Source: Aeoliella straminimaris
GTDB taxonomy: Bacteria > Planctomycetota > Planctomycetia > Pirellulales > Lacipirellulaceae
Assembly: GCF_024054565.1 (NCBI RefSeq)
Contig: NZ_JAMXLR010000011.1
Span: 21,367-85,366 of the forward strand
Reading direction: 5' to 3'
Length of the DNA stretch: 64,000 nt
The notes beneath the pieces were generated by a model. It was not told the origin of the DNA. It did not search any database and worked only from the letters and a program-made list of their open reading frames with translations. Below are positions 1 through 9,214 of the stretch, piece by piece. Position 1 is the stretch's first letter. Each line of letters opens with the position of its first letter. A program made the position numbers and the translations under genes.

Positions 1-182
1 GTTTCACGCCCTTCGCCGGCGGACTCGGTGGACTTGTGCTGCCTCTTCATGGCGATCAGGGGGCGGTTGGGGCGGGATGTGGAGATGTGGTATCTTGCAG
101 GCTTGTTTCGAGGCCATGGCTTCGAAATCATTCCTCAATCAAGATGCTAACCTACCCCGAGGCCCCCGTGGAGGGAACCAAC

Positions 183-1397
183 ATGCGTCGCCACCCGCAA
201 CTTTTGCTGCTGTTGTTCGTCATCGCCTTGGCGTGCACTCGCCAAGTCGCCGCTCAGGAGACGCCAGCTCAACCTCCCACCGTGGCAGAAGCTCAGGCGG
301 CCTACGACCAAGCCGCGGCCGATTACAAGTCGGTATTCAAAAAGATCGAGACCTTGCGGGGCGAGTATCAGTCGGCCGACGAGGCGCGCCGCAAGCAGAT
401 CAATGCCGAGCTGCCGGGCGTGGTGGACCAGGCTCGGGCAAAGATGGCTGCTTGGACCCAGGCTGCTCTCGAACTGTACAAAGTGGCGCCCAACGAGAAC
501 GAAGAAGTCTCCGACCTGCTCCTCGGCATGGCCAAGCATTTCGTGGTGGGCGAGGCCCCTGAGGGAGCCAAAGGAGGCAACTATTTCGGTGGCGACCAAT
601 ACGAACAGGCGATGCCGATCATCAAGGCCCTGGTCGAGGGAGGCCACCCCGATAAGGAGTTGCTGATCTTGGGTGGATTCTCGGCTGTGTGCGTGAACGA
701 TTTCGACACCGCTGAGAAATACCTGAATGCGGCCAAGGACCAACAGATTTTCGAGACCGTCCAGCCCGAGTCGCAAGACGAAGCTCAGGTCTTGGGAATG
801 GCCAGTGCCTGGTTGATGAATTTGGATCAGATGAAGGCCAGTTGGGAGGCCGAGCAGAAGATTCGCGAAGCCGAGGCGGCCAAAAGCGATTTGCCGCGGG
901 TCAAGTTCACCACCTCCAAAGGCGATATCGTTGTGGAGTTGTTCGAAGACCAGGCCCCCGCTGCCACTGCCAGCATGATCAACCTGGCGAAGGATGGCTT
1001 CTACACGGATGTGCCGTTCCACCGGGTGCTGCCTCACTTCATGGCTCAGGGTGGTGACCCCACCGGAACGGGCACCGGTGGTCCGGGCTACAACATCAAG
1101 AGCCAGTTCGATCGTCCCGACGCCCGCGAGCACTTTCGCGGTTCGCTGAGCATGGCCAACACCGGTCAGCCCGATACGGGCGGTTCGCAGTTCTTCCTCT
1201 GCTTCATCCCCACCACCCAGCTCAATGGCCGTCACACGGTGTTCGGCCGCGTGGTCGAGGGCATCGAGGTTCTGGGTAAGATCCAACGGCGTGACCCCAC
1301 GGCCCAGCCGCCGCTGCCCGCGCCTGATAAGATCATCAAGGCCGAGGTGCTTCGCGACCGCGGTCACGACTACCAGTTCGAAAAGCTGCCGGATTAG
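183..1397 (+). CDS. Secreted cyclophilin-type peptidyl-prolyl isomerase
   Basis: Catalyses cis-trans isomerisation of X-Pro bonds, probably outside the cytoplasm. The 404-residue product starts with a signal peptide (MRRHPQLLLLLFVIAL, cleavage near VAAQE). Residues about 30-230 are an alanine/glutamate-rich helical region that may act as a TPR-like or coiled-coil dimerisation part. The C-terminal cyclophilin domain (about 235-390) shows the family signatures PFHRV with the catalytic Arg, MAQGGDPTGTG and SMANTGQPDTGGSQFF. The start at 183 is chosen because GGAGGG lies at 170-175 and the signal peptide begins there; upstream in-frame starts would bury the leader. The domain call is firm. The substrate is unknown. 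Confidence 0.93.
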   Translation: MRRHPQLLLLLFVIALACTRQVAAQETPAQPPTVAEAQAAYDQAAADYKSVFKKIETLRGEYQSADEARRKQINAELPGVVDQARAKMAAWTQAALELYKVAPNENEEVSDLLLGMAKHFVVGEAPEGAKGGNYFGGDQYEQAMPIIKALVEGGHPDKELLILGGFSAVCVNDFDTAEKYLNAAKDQQIFETVQPESQDEAQVLGMASAWLMNLDQMKASWEAEQKIREAEAAKSDLPRVKFTTSKGDIVVELFEDQAPAATASMINLAKDGFYTDVPFHRVLPHFMAQGGDPTGTGTGGPGYNIKSQFDRPDAREHFRGSLSMANTGQPDTGGSQFFLCFIPTTQLNGRHTVFGRVVEGIEVLGKIQRRDPTAQPPLPAPDKIIKAEVLRDRGHDYQFEKLPD

Positions 1398-1452
1398 GTA
1401 GTGGACATTTCCCCAACCACTCTCCATGCCCCACTGGGGTAAGTTGACGTCC

Positions 1453-1890
1453 ATGGATCAGCAAGCTCGACGTTGGTTGCTGGTGGCCTCGATCGTAGGT
1501 GCACTGGCTGTCGTCCTGGGGGCGTTCGGCGCCCATGGGGTGCCGCACTACCTGGAGGGGCAGGGGTTCGAGGGGGAGAATCTGGCCAAGCGGCTCGCCG
1601 ATTTCGAGACGGCCGCTCGCTACCACATGTACGCGGCATTCTTTCTGGTCGCGGCCGCCCTGGTGGCCGACCGCCAGCCGACGTGCAAAGCACTGTTGCT
1701 CGCTTGTTGGAGCATGCTGGTCGGTATGCTGCTGTTCAGCGGTTCGGTCTATGCGGTGGCCCTGGTACCAGACGACCTGCGGGGCACGTTCGGCGCGATT
1801 GCTCCGTTTGGTGGCACGCTGATGATCGTCGCCTGGGCGTCGCTGGCGGTGGCCGCGCGCCGCAAGTCGACTCAAAGCACTCAAAAATAA
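1453..1890 (+). CDS. DUF423 family inner-membrane protein
   Basis: A 145-residue integral membrane protein with four hydrophobic segments, of the DUF423 (YgdD-like) family, whose function is not established. Family landmarks are GAFGAHG near residue 25, the YHMYAAFFLV segment, and LFSGSVYAVAL followed by a TP/APFGG-like loop. The ATG at 1453 gives the usual family N-terminus; an ATG at 1426 would add nine residues with no Shine-Dalgarno sequence. It lies 55 bp downstream of the cyclophilin gene on the same strand and may be co-transcribed. A strong hairpin follows its stop codon. Confidence 0.88.
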   Translation: MDQQARRWLLVASIVGALAVVLGAFGAHGVPHYLEGQGFEGENLAKRLADFETAARYHMYAAFFLVAAALVADRQPTCKALLLACWSMLVGMLLFSGSVYAVALVPDDLRGTFGAIAPFGGTLMIVAWASLAVAARRKSTQSTQK

Positions 1891-1924
1891 GAGTAGCCCC
1901 AGGCAGCGTTGCCCGGGGCTACTC
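1891..1924. terminator. Bidirectional terminator hairpin between convergent genes
   Basis: GAGTAGCCCCAGGCA pairs with TGCCCGGGGCTACTC, a 15-bp stem with one mismatch and a 4-nt loop. It sits between the DUF423 stop codon and the convergent sigma-factor stop codon. There is no long T-tract on either side, so it may need Rho or act as a 3'-end stabiliser. Confidence 0.7.
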
Positions 1925-1956
1925 GCGGACTTCAAGTTGTCGCGTCTGGTGCCTGC

Positions 1957-2532
1957 TCAAACCGCTTGCAGGGTTTCGAGCTCGGCAGCCAGTCGCTTAC
2001 GAGCGACGTGCAGACGCCGCTTGATGGTACCAACCGGTGCTCCGGTGGCTTCGCTCATCTCGATGAGCGACTCGCCACGCAGGTAGAACGCGGTCAGCGT
2101 ATCGCGGTCCATCGCACCCAGACGCTTCAAACCGTTGCGGACCTGGGCAACCTGCTCGACCCGCACCGCGTTATCCAGCGGCGTGTAACCGTCGCTGCAC
2201 GTTGCGGCCAGAGTCTGCGGCTCGGCCGAAACGGTCGGCGGGCGCCGGACCTGGCGGTTGATGGCCATGCGCACGGTGATCGCTCGCAGCCAACCACCGA
2301 ACGCAGCCGGCTCCTGCAACTGGTGCAGTCGGTCGATCGCCTTGACGAAGACCTCCTGGCACAGTTCCTGCGCCTCGGCGTAGTTACCCAGCCGCTTGAG
2401 GGCGATGCTCATGACCATGCCCTCGTAACGCTCCACCAGCTCGCCCTGCGCGGCCCGATCTCCATCGAGCGCGGCAGTCACCAACTCGTGCAAGGTCGCA
2501 TCGGTCAAGTTCAAAAGTTCAATAGCGGTCAT
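1957..2532 (-). CDS. ECF-type RNA polymerase sigma-70 family factor
   Basis: A 191-residue ECF sigma factor with only regions sigma2 and sigma4. Region 2 (about residues 28-95) contains the core-binding AQELCQEVFVKAIDRL segment. Region 4 (about 135-185) contains an HTH in which YLRGESLIEMSEATG is followed by VGTIKRRLHVARKRL. The start at 2532 is preceded on the minus strand by AGGAAGAG at good spacing, so a longer version starting at 2580 is less likely. No anti-sigma gene is adjacent; the next upstream gene lies more than 1 kb away on the other strand. Its regulon cannot be read from the window. Confidence 0.92.
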   Translation of the reverse strand: MTAIELLNLTDATLHELVTAALDGDRAAQGELVERYEGMVMSIALKRLGNYAEAQELCQEVFVKAIDRLHQLQEPAAFGGWLRAITVRMAINRQVRRPPTVSAEPQTLAATCSDGYTPLDNAVRVEQVAQVRNGLKRLGAMDRDTLTAFYLRGESLIEMSEATGAPVGTIKRRLHVARKRLAAELETLQAV

Positions 2533-3072
2533 CGTTCTCTTCCTGTGAAGGCCATTCAACGCCGAGTTGAATAGCAGCAAGTGGGGTCGTTGCCGGACAG
2601 GGGGCCGAACTGACTGGATGCATGCAAATGCAGCATCGCTAGCCGAGTTGGCGCCGGGGCCAGCTCGCTAGGGCTTGGTTCTGATTTCCGCTACGAGGTC
2701 CTGTCGATCGACCTCTCAGGCGGTTCAGCCGGCTATGAGTCTGCCGGAGCCCATCGGTGAGCCATGGCCTTGGGGCATCAGCCATAGCTGTTTGCCACCT
2801 AGGCCGAGCTGCCAGCGCTTTAAACCTGTAAAGCTTTGGCAACTCGTGGCTGGGCAGGGTGCGCAATACGCATGCGCTCCTACCACTACCGGTACCACTA
2901 CGCGCACCAGATGCGCGGCCAGGCGTTCGATCCCACGACAAATCGTCGACGCGGTCACGACAATGGCGTCCTGGCGATCGGCGATCGATCCAGAATTCAT
3001 CGTGTTGTCGGCGATAATCGTAAGCATCTCACCCTCGCTGCGCGGGTTGCGCTGCTAGAGAACAATGGGGAC

Positions 3073-3102
3073 AAAAAATGGGAGCCGGAAGCAGGGGCTC
3101 CC
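3073..3102 (-). terminator. Orphan intrinsic terminator on the minus strand
   Basis: Read on the minus strand, GGGAGCC and GGCTCCC form a 7-bp stem immediately followed by ATTTTTTG, the classical Rho-independent layout. No protein-coding gene on the minus strand ends just before it, so it may close a small non-coding RNA transcribed leftward from somewhere in 3103-3540. Confidence 0.6.
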
Positions 3103-3486
3103 GAAAGGCGGGGAGCGAGTCCCTGGGCTGCTGACCCGGGGTACGACACTCCCACAACTAAAACATCCCACGGCGGGCAGGCCGGGTCAATATGATTCCG
3201 GCTGCTACCGGAGATCTTAACCCTGTCCCGCCCCGTAAGTATCGGCAGAATCGACCCCCGTGGGGGCACCAAATTCGCCGGTATGTGCTGTTAGACATCC
3301 GGTTCGCAGCAAAGGTTCGCGTTCGTCAAATTATTTCTGCGGGAAAGTCGTAAGCTGTTATCTAGTAGACACTTGGGTCCACTATTGTTTCCGTTTAGTT
3401 GCCACCGACGTTCCTTTTCTTGCAATTTGTCGCCAGGGGCATTTCCGCGAAATAACCCCACCGATACGTGCGAACTCAGGTGCATC

Positions 3487-3515
3487 GTGAGAACCCGTTG
3501 GGGGGCGGTTCTCAC
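3487..3515. repeat. Perfect inverted repeat upstream of DUF1559 gene
   Basis: GTGAGAACC and GGTTCTCAC form a perfect 9-bp stem with an 11-nt G-rich loop, ending 28 bp before the ATG of the DUF1559 gene. It could be an operator, an mRNA 5' stabiliser or a translation-control hairpin. Confidence 0.6.
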
Positions 3516-3543
3516 ATCACACAAGGGCTAGATAGGTGGTGCC

Positions 3544-4554
3544 ATGTTTCGCGTCAGGGGTGCGTCTCGAGCATTTACGTTAGTTGAGTTGTTGGTCGTC
3601 ATTGCCATCATTGGAGTCCTGGTCGCCCTGTTGCTTCCAGCGGTTTCTGCCGCCCGCGAATCGGGGCGGAAAACCCAGTGCCTGAACAACATGCGGCCAC
3701 TGGGATTGGCCACCCTGGCTTTCGACGAACGCATGCGGCGGTGGCCGGGTGCCATCGAGCCGTTGGACGTCGAACGCCTGTCCAGCCTGGGGGGTGGCGA
3801 GCTGTACCGGACCTGGGCGGTAGCATTGCTCGACGATATCGAACTGGTGCAGCTCAGCGATGCTTACACCGCGGGCAATCGCCCCGATACGTTTGTGGCC
3901 GTATTCCTCTGCCCCAGCGAAGACACCAAGCAGCGAACCGCCGCGGCCACCAGCATCGTCTGCAATGCTGGCATGGCGGGGCCGATTGCCGCGCAGACCA
4001 CGGCCAACGGTCCGTTCCTCAATCAAGCGGTCAACGGTAAGGTGTCAATGCTGGAAGGCCATTGGTTCGATGGGCAGGATACGACGCTCAGTTTGTCCGA
4101 GAACCTCGACGCCACCCGATTCGACTACGCTGGTTGGGGGGGCTTCGCTGCTGGTGGCAGCATCGAGGATCCAATCGATACGAAGTTCGTCGGGGAACAG
4201 AAGGACCACCTGTGGAATCCAACCTTTCGCTGGTACCCCTCCGATACCTCGGGCCGCTTCATTAACAGTGGCAACGCCGATTGCCCCTCGAACACGACCC
4301 CCTGTACGAACCACGACGCGTCGCCGCTCCGCAGTAGCAGTAGCGCCACGATCCCCTACCAAAAACAGCAGGAGGCCGACGCGCGTCCGTCCAGCAATCA
4401 TCCAGGCGGCGTGAACGTCGTGTTCGCCAGTGGCAGGGCTCAGTTCCTCCGCGAGAATGTCGACTACAAGGTGTATCGCGCGTTGATGACTCCCAACGAA
4501 CGCAAGTCCAACTCGCCGTACCGCACGCTTATCCTGGAAGACTCCGACTACTAG
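3544..4554 (+). CDS. DUF1559 pseudopilin-like surface protein
   Basis: A 336-residue member of the planctomycete DUF1559 family. Residues 7-35 are a type IV pilin-like N-methylation/cleavage leader ([18 protein letters not shown]), with the peptidase site expected before the Phe and a conserved Glu five residues later. The sequence continues into the family's [14 protein letters not shown] helix. The C-terminal part ends in the usual '[18 protein letters not shown]...VYRALMTP' block. AGGTGG lies just upstream of the start. DUF1559 proteins occur in large numbers in planctomycetes; their exact role is unsettled, but processing by a prepilin peptidase and a surface location are inferred from the leader. 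Confidence 0.93.
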   Translation: MFRVRGASRAFTLVELLVVIAIIGVLVALLLPAVSAARESGRKTQCLNNMRPLGLATLAFDERMRRWPGAIEPLDVERLSSLGGGELYRTWAVALLDDIELVQLSDAYTAGNRPDTFVAVFLCPSEDTKQRTAAATSIVCNAGMAGPIAAQTTANGPFLNQAVNGKVSMLEGHWFDGQDTTLSLSENLDATRFDYAGWGGFAAGGSIEDPIDTKFVGEQKDHLWNPTFRWYPSDTSGRFINSGNADCPSNTTPCTNHDASPLRSSSSATIPYQKQQEADARPSSNHPGGVNVVFASGRAQFLRENVDYKVYRALMTPNERKSNSPYRTLILEDSDY

Positions 4555-4836
4555 TAATCACACCCCAGAGCCCAACGCACTCCAGGATACTTAATTCTGC
4601 CGGACGGCGAGCGCCAGGAAGTCGATGTCGTTCACTCGCTGGGTGTCTCAACTCGCAGCAGTTCGATGATCGCCACTTCGCCCGCGTCGTTGAACGATGC
4701 CGATTCCTCCATGCGAACAATGCCCAGGCCGGGGCGCTGAGACACAATCCGGGCAGGGCCAGGAGAACAAGGAGGGGCAGTTTGTTCATCATGGAGGGTG
4801 AGGAGAATGAACTTGCAGTGCGCCTGTCTTGCTTGA

Positions 4837-5781
4837 TTACCGCCACTCGTCATGGCAATTGCTGCACGCCTTCTGCATGTTGCCGATGGCTTCTCGGGCT
4901 GCCTCGAAGTTCTCCAGATCGACCGCTTGCGTTAGCGCCACCGACGCTTCGCGCAGCTGGGTCGAGTGGTTGCGGTACGACTCGTCGTCCGCGTAGTCGA
5001 AGCCGGGCTGCATGATCACTTCGGCCATCATAGCCATCAGTTGGGCCTCGTGCCGCAGGTCGTCGGCATTGTTCGCCAGGGCGCGACCGTCGGACGCCTT
5101 GGGCGAAATGCCCTCGCCCAGGCAGGTTTCCATCCGTCGCATCAGCGGCGAACGGTCGGCAATCTGGTCCCAACCCACATCCGGCTTGGCCTCGGGCACG
5201 TCGGGCCGACCGCCACGCACCAGGTCGCCCAGGTCCTGTACTCGCAGTTGAGCCTCGCGGAACGATTGATCGGTGCCCACTTTGCAATTGGCTCCCGCAC
5301 GGCCATAGAACTGACCGAGCGCCGTGGCGGTGTCCTGCCAGCGGACCCGCTGGTCGTAGTCGCCCGCCACGGTGAATAACGTGGCCAGCCAAGTGAAGCG
5401 ATTGCGACAATCGCGGTAGCCGCCTCCCTTGAACGCAGCGGGTGTCGCCACCAGCGGCTGCAGCGGAGGGAGCTGACGTTTGATCTCGGTCTCCAGCGTG
5501 TCGGCGTCGACCAGTTGGCTCCAGGCAAAGGAGCTGTCGTCGCTGTCCGAATCGGCCGTCGAATTGCCGCTGGCGGTTGCCACTCGAGCGGCGGCTACCT
5601 CGCCATAGTCGGGGCGGTTGCCTACGAGCTGGGTGCGGGCATCGTCGAAGAACACCTGCTGCACGTCCCGCGGCCACTGGCTGGGAGGCTTTGCCCGCGT
5701 CGCCTTGGTGGATTGGGCAGAAGCAGTCGCGCACGGGCCCACCAGCGCAACAAGGCACACCATTAGCAGACCGAATTTCAT
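4837..5781 (-). CDS. Periplasmic protein with C-terminal CXXCH haem motif
   Basis: A 314-residue secreted protein. It has a signal peptide (residues 1-23, ending ATASAQ) and one haem c-binding motif at the very C-terminus, C306-S-N-C309-H310, within a helical segment. This is the arrangement seen in class II (c'-type) cytochromes and in planctomycete cytochrome c-like proteins. The central part (about 115-190) has two further Cys residues around a CRNRF segment. The start at 5781 is supported by GGAGAAGAG on the minus strand; a longer version from 5829 would hide the signal peptide. A role in periplasmic electron transfer is inferred from the haem motif only. Confidence 0.8.
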   Translation of the reverse strand: MKFGLLMVCLVALVGPCATASAQSTKATRAKPPSQWPRDVQQVFFDDARTQLVGNRPDYGEVAAARVATASGNSTADSDSDDSSFAWSQLVDADTLETEIKRQLPPLQPLVATPAAFKGGGYRDCRNRFTWLATLFTVAGDYDQRVRWQDTATALGQFYGRAGANCKVGTDQSFREAQLRVQDLGDLVRGGRPDVPEAKPDVGWDQIADRSPLMRRMETCLGEGISPKASDGRALANNADDLRHEAQLMAMMAEVIMQPGFDYADDESYRNHSTQLREASVALTQAVDLENFEAAREAIGNMQKACSNCHDEWR

Positions 5782-6329
5782 TGCTCTTCTCCGACGGTTC
5801 CGGCGGTCGAGATCCAACTCGGACCACATCCTAACATTGTAACACCGCCGAAACCCTCAGCCGGGATGCCAGTCGGACCACGGGGGTTTTGGTCGTTGTG
5901 GGGCGCCATTACGCACGACGATTTATGGTTCCAAAACTCAAGGGGTTTTGGTGCCCTAGCAATCGCGCAAGTCGTTTTGCGACAAATGCTTGCAGCTTTC
6001 GGTGGTTGCCAAGACGAGGTGGGTTTTGACCCCCCCTGCGCTCCAGAACAACCAAAACTCCTCACAGGTGGGAAGAAGCCGGGTTGTGAAGCCCGGGGAA
6101 TGAAGACACCCGAACGATGAAGTCCAGCTACTCACTTCTGCAGCTTGCACGTTCGCCACTCTGCCAACCTCCCGCCGACCAGCCGCCCAAAGGCTCCCGC
6201 TGGCGGTTGAGTGCGCATCGCTGCCCTGCTGCCATTGGACCAAACGGACGGGCTTATTCAACCGCGATTTTCTTACGCGAGACGGTGGTGGAGGGCGTCG
6301 CCCAAGTCCCGCCGCCATGGGCGCTATCG
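5782..6329. other. Intergenic region with GTTTTGG repeats, no gene seen
   Basis: No credible coding sequence. The motif GGGTTTTGG or its complement occurs at least three times (around 5884, 5945 and 6050), and CCAAAAC (5931-5937) pairs with GTTTTGG (5945-5951) as a small hairpin. Function unknown; it may simply be low-complexity decay. Confidence 0.5.
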
Positions 6330-6728
6330 TTAGCAAAGGGCCGAGTACACACGTCGGATCAGCAGAGGGCCCAGCCAGGCCGTGGCGATGAGAATGCCCA
6401 CCGACACGGTGATATTGATGGCCAGGTTGCGGGGAACGAGGGTCATCAATTGTGGGTTGTCACTCACCGACGTCGGGTTTGCTTGTAACTGGTCGAGCAC
6501 GTCCTGTCGCGAGTTGACGTCAAAATATGGGTACACGCTTTGGTAGTGTGGCATTGGCCAGCCCAGCATGACACTTCCTACACGTATGTCCTTCCCAAAA
6601 AAGTCGCTGTGCCCAGGCGGCGATAGCTCCACTCTTGCTACCGTATTCAGCCAGGCAAGGACGCAAGCAGCGGTTGAAATGCAAAACAGCGAAAGAAGGC
6701 TGCAGCGAAGGTACGAAGGAACTGCCAT
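6330..6728 (-). CDS. Small membrane protein of unknown function
   Basis: A 132-residue protein with a hydrophobic segment near the N-terminus (about residues 8-28) and another near the C-terminus (about 105-125), separated by roughly 75 residues probably lying outside the cytoplasm. I do not recognise the family. Composition and codon use agree with the neighbours, and the start codon and membrane topology look natural. It is isolated, with non-coding stretches of 548 and 297 bp on its two sides. Confidence 0.6.
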   Translation of the reverse strand: MAVPSYLRCSLLSLFCISTAACVLAWLNTVARVELSPPGHSDFFGKDIRVGSVMLGWPMPHYQSVYPYFDVNSRQDVLDQLQANPTSVSDNPQLMTLVPRNLAINITVSVGILIATAWLGPLLIRRVYSALC

Positions 6729-7025
6729 GATGGTCCGGATGCATGGGGTGCTGCGGGGCGCGTAGCGGCGGTTGAGCAGGTTGCAAAACTGCTCTTGTGG
6801 GGTTAACGGTGTGGATGGGGACTATCTGACCCCGGCCCGGTGAATCCTGTAAACCCTGTTTCCTTCACTCGACCGGCATTTCGACAAAATTGCCCTGATC
6901 GCCGGTCGCCTGCCCTGCGCACGGCGTGATGATTGACGTTCTCGACCGGTGGGGGGTGGGCTACACTTGTCGGGTAGTCACGATCTACACGCCAGGTTTG
7001 CTGAACACTTGAAGGGACGAGCAGG

Positions 7026-7517
7026 ATGCGACGCTATTCTCTCTATGGATTGATGTTGATGTTCACTCTGGCGGCGGTGCTGTGTGGCGTGTTCGCCGGG
7101 GGCGTCCTACGCGGCAAGCAGCTGGCCGCGGCCGATGGCAAGGCCGCACTGTCGGTGTTTACTGACCAGATCGCCGCCGAGGCCAAGCAAGCTCTATCGC
7201 AGGGCGATTTGCCGAGGGCTTACACCTTGACCCAATTATTGAAGGAAACGGCTGCCACGAAGTACGCCCAACTGCGTAGGGCATACGCTCAATCGGTTAT
7301 CGCCCAGTACAATGCCGCCATGGAGGATTGCGACCTGCTGCAATGCAAGGCACTGCTCACCCGCGAGACGATAGCCGTTCTGAAGGAGGAGTGCCCTGGG
7401 CTCTTTGAGCAATTGAAGGCTCAACTCAATCAGATCAGGAACCACGACAACGAACGCCGCGACGTAAGCTTCTCGCTATTGAGTTTCCGTACCAAGAAAG
7501 CGGAGCCGGCGCATTAG
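7026..7517 (+). CDS. Anchored helical protein of unknown function
   Basis: A 163-residue protein with one N-terminal membrane segment or uncleaved signal (residues 5-28), followed by an alanine/glutamine/leucine-rich helical region (about 40-145) that may form a coiled coil or TPR-like repeats. It ends in a basic tail. GAAGGGA and GCAGG lie directly upstream of the ATG. The next gene is convergent, 17 bp away. No family recognised. Confidence 0.7.
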   Translation: MRRYSLYGLMLMFTLAAVLCGVFAGGVLRGKQLAAADGKAALSVFTDQIAAEAKQALSQGDLPRAYTLTQLLKETAATKYAQLRRAYAQSVIAQYNAAMEDCDLLQCKALLTRETIAVLKEECPGLFEQLKAQLNQIRNHDNERRDVSFSLLSFRTKKAEPAH

Positions 7518-7534
7518 GATCGCCGCGCCCGCAT

Positions 7535-7852
7535 TCAATGCTCTAGCCGCATCAAAATCTGCTGGATCTTGTCGAGGGTATCGGCGGTGCCGCTGACGAT
7601 CAGCTGATTGGCGCTACCATCGATTGTGTACTGGATTGGATTCGAACTCGTCGAAGCGAAAAGGTCTTCCAGAGCTGCCATTACCTGTGGTACCGCGTTC
7701 ATCTGCAGCTGATACGCGCGCACTTGCACGACAGGAGTCTTTAGCTGGCGAGCAAGTCGGGCGTGATCAGCCCCCCACGCCAGCAGGATCGCGGCAACGG
7801 TCAACAACCACAGCGTGGTCCGCAGGCTGATGTGGAACCTTCCGCGATACAT
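7535..7852 (-). CDS. Membrane-anchored secretin N-domain-like protein
   Basis: A 105-residue protein with an N-terminal membrane anchor (about residues 9-30) followed by one compact alpha/beta domain. The spacing 'VRAYQLQMNAVPQV...QYTIDGSANQLIVSGTADTLDKIQQIL' resembles the short N1-type repeats of type II/III secretins (valine-rich strand, 'D..N.LIV.G' strand, then a helix). No secretin barrel is present. The start at 7852 is supported by GGGAGG on the minus strand; the longer frame from 7897 adds an Arg-rich, unlikely N-terminus. Role unknown; it may bind a partner through this domain. Confidence 0.7.
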   Translation of the reverse strand: MYRGRFHISLRTTLWLLTVAAILLAWGADHARLARQLKTPVVQVRAYQLQMNAVPQVMAALEDLFASTSSNPIQYTIDGSANQLIVSGTADTLDKIQQILMRLEH

Positions 7853-8094
7853 CTCAACCTCCCAAGTGCAGTTGCTTTTCGTTCGCCGCCGCCGCACGTC
7901 AGCATGCGAGGTTCCACTATACCTGTTTTCTACTTCGGTTGGGACGTCAGGCCGGTGAAGTCCCCTGCCATCCTTCGTCCCGCGGCGAGTGGAAATTCGT
8001 TTGGCTGCACCCGGGTGAATTCGGTGGAATCAAACAGCGTCGCGAGTCGTCTCACCGTTGTTGTATCTGTGTCGAGTACCAAGGGGGGTGCACT

Positions 8095-8451
8095 ATGTTG
8101 CCGGATAGTCGATCGCAATCGCTCGTGCTGTTTCTTGCTGTCGTCGGGGTGTTTGTCGCTGGGGTGTTGGTTGCGGAACAACAGTCTGCCAGCGATCCAC
8201 AGCCGCTGCCCGACAAATTGGTGAGCGACGTATTGTCCGAGCGGTCGCTGCCCGGTGGCGACACCAGCCTTGAGCCGCAAGCAGCGCGAGCGCTACCCGC
8301 CCCGAAGTGGCGAGTATTGCCTGCCGCCCCGCGGCCCACGAACCTGCTGTTTCCCATGGATGTCGAGCGCGCCATGCTCATCGAAGGCCGGGAGGGCCTC
8401 GAGGACAATCCTCAGTGGCAAGAATCGGACTTCAGGCCTCCCCGTTTCTAG
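8095..8451 (+). CDS. Small anchored or secreted protein, unknown function
   Basis: A 118-residue protein with an N-terminal hydrophobic signal or anchor (about residues 8-27) and a proline-rich, low-complexity remainder (PLPD, ALPAPKWRVLPAAPRP). The start at 8095 is chosen because AAGGGGGG lies about 7 nt upstream and the hydrophobic segment then begins within ten residues. A CTAGCG/CGCTAG hairpin overlaps the stop codon. No family recognised. Confidence 0.6.
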   Translation: MLPDSRSQSLVLFLAVVGVFVAGVLVAEQQSASDPQPLPDKLVSDVLSERSLPGGDTSLEPQAARALPAPKWRVLPAAPRPTNLLFPMDVERAMLIEGREGLEDNPQWQESDFRPPRF

Positions 8452-8554
8452 CGCCATCCGCTAGAGCCGAGCCAAGATCGGGCGGAGTGCGGCGAAGTAC
8501 CCGGAGCAACGGTGTTGCCGTGTTTCTGATCTGTCTTGACCCGAGAGGACTCAA

Positions 8555-8938
8555 ATGGAAGTGCTGCCGATCTTCATCCTGTTCGCATTCTTGGCGTTAG
8601 TGATACGCCTCTGCGCGGGAGCGATGGATGGCGATCGCGTGGGCCAGTACATTCGCTCCCAAGGAGGCGAGGTGCTCGAATCGCACTGGAGTCCGTTCGG
8701 CCGTGGCTGGTTCGGCGAAAAGAACGATCGCATCTACGAAGTGCGGTACCGCGATCGGGCCGGCGATACCCATCACGCCACGGTGAAAACCTCGATGTTT
8801 TCTGGCGTGTACCTGACCGACGATCGCATTGTGCAGCGGGCCAGCACCGAGCAGCCGAATCGCGAAGAGTCGCTCGAGTGGGAGAACGCTCGCCTGCGGC
8901 AGAGGGTAGCCGAGTTGGAGAGGGAGTCGGAGCGCTGA
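8555..8938 (+). CDS. Anchored coiled-coil protein of unknown function
   Basis: A 127-residue protein with an N-terminal membrane segment (about residues 4-22), a central soluble part rich in beta-type residues (about 30-90, including RIYEVRYRDRAG), and a C-terminal Glu/Arg coiled coil (about 103-127). GAGAGG precedes the ATG by 7 nt. The central part looks like a small single-domain fold but I cannot name it. Confidence 0.7.
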   Translation: MEVLPIFILFAFLALVIRLCAGAMDGDRVGQYIRSQGGEVLESHWSPFGRGWFGEKNDRIYEVRYRDRAGDTHHATVKTSMFSGVYLTDDRIVQRASTEQPNREESLEWENARLRQRVAELERESER

Positions 8939-9214
8939 ACGACCGCTAGCACTTCAGCATCCCGCCTCTGCACTGGCATTTCATTGGCCAACCCTGGCAG
9001 AGATGCCCCCGGATGCCGCAGGCAGCCGCTCAGCCAGTGGCGTGGTTTCTCGCGACGGCCCCCCCTTCTGGCGGTTCGCCGAAGCTACGTTTCCCCACTT
9101 TTTCGCAGATGTTTGCCGCAATCGGGCGACAGTGGTACCATACTGGATGGCTCGCAGGCAGCAAACATTGCTGCCGCCGGTTGGCTGTTCGGGGACGCGC
9201 GCAGATCAAAGACA

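Larger units (their letters stand above)
2533..3543. other. About 1 kb with no recognisable protein gene
   Basis: Separates divergently transcribed genes (sigma factor leftward, DUF1559 protein rightward). No reading frame here has a convincing start plus homology or planctomycete-like composition. It contains an orphan minus-strand intrinsic terminator (3073-3102) and a perfect hairpin just upstream of the DUF1559 gene (3487-3515). The stretch 3100-3300 is G/C-rich with several short inverted repeats, which fits a structured RNA better than a protein. I compared it by eye with tmRNA, SRP RNA, RNase P and tRNA signatures and found no match. Confidence 0.6.

Noticed and set aside
67..96. Possible promoter TTGGGG-N18-TATCTT upstream of the cyclophilin gene
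   Set aside because: Poor -35 match in G-rich DNA; not better than chance.
147..1454. Long minus-strand frame opposite the cyclophilin gene
   Set aside because: His/Gln/Arg-rich shadow of the real plus-strand gene, a common effect in GC-rich DNA. The plus strand has clear cyclophilin motifs.
2725..3027. 100-codon minus-strand frame in the gene-free 1 kb region
   Set aside because: No ribosome binding site, no domain, and amino acid composition unlike the neighbouring proteins.
4632..4792. Small leftward gene or frameshifted lipoprotein after the haem-motif gene
   Set aside because: One frame has a signal-like MMNKLPLLVLLALPG start, another has an acidic tail ending before a stop codon, but neither frame is convincing alone and no ribosome binding site precedes the start.
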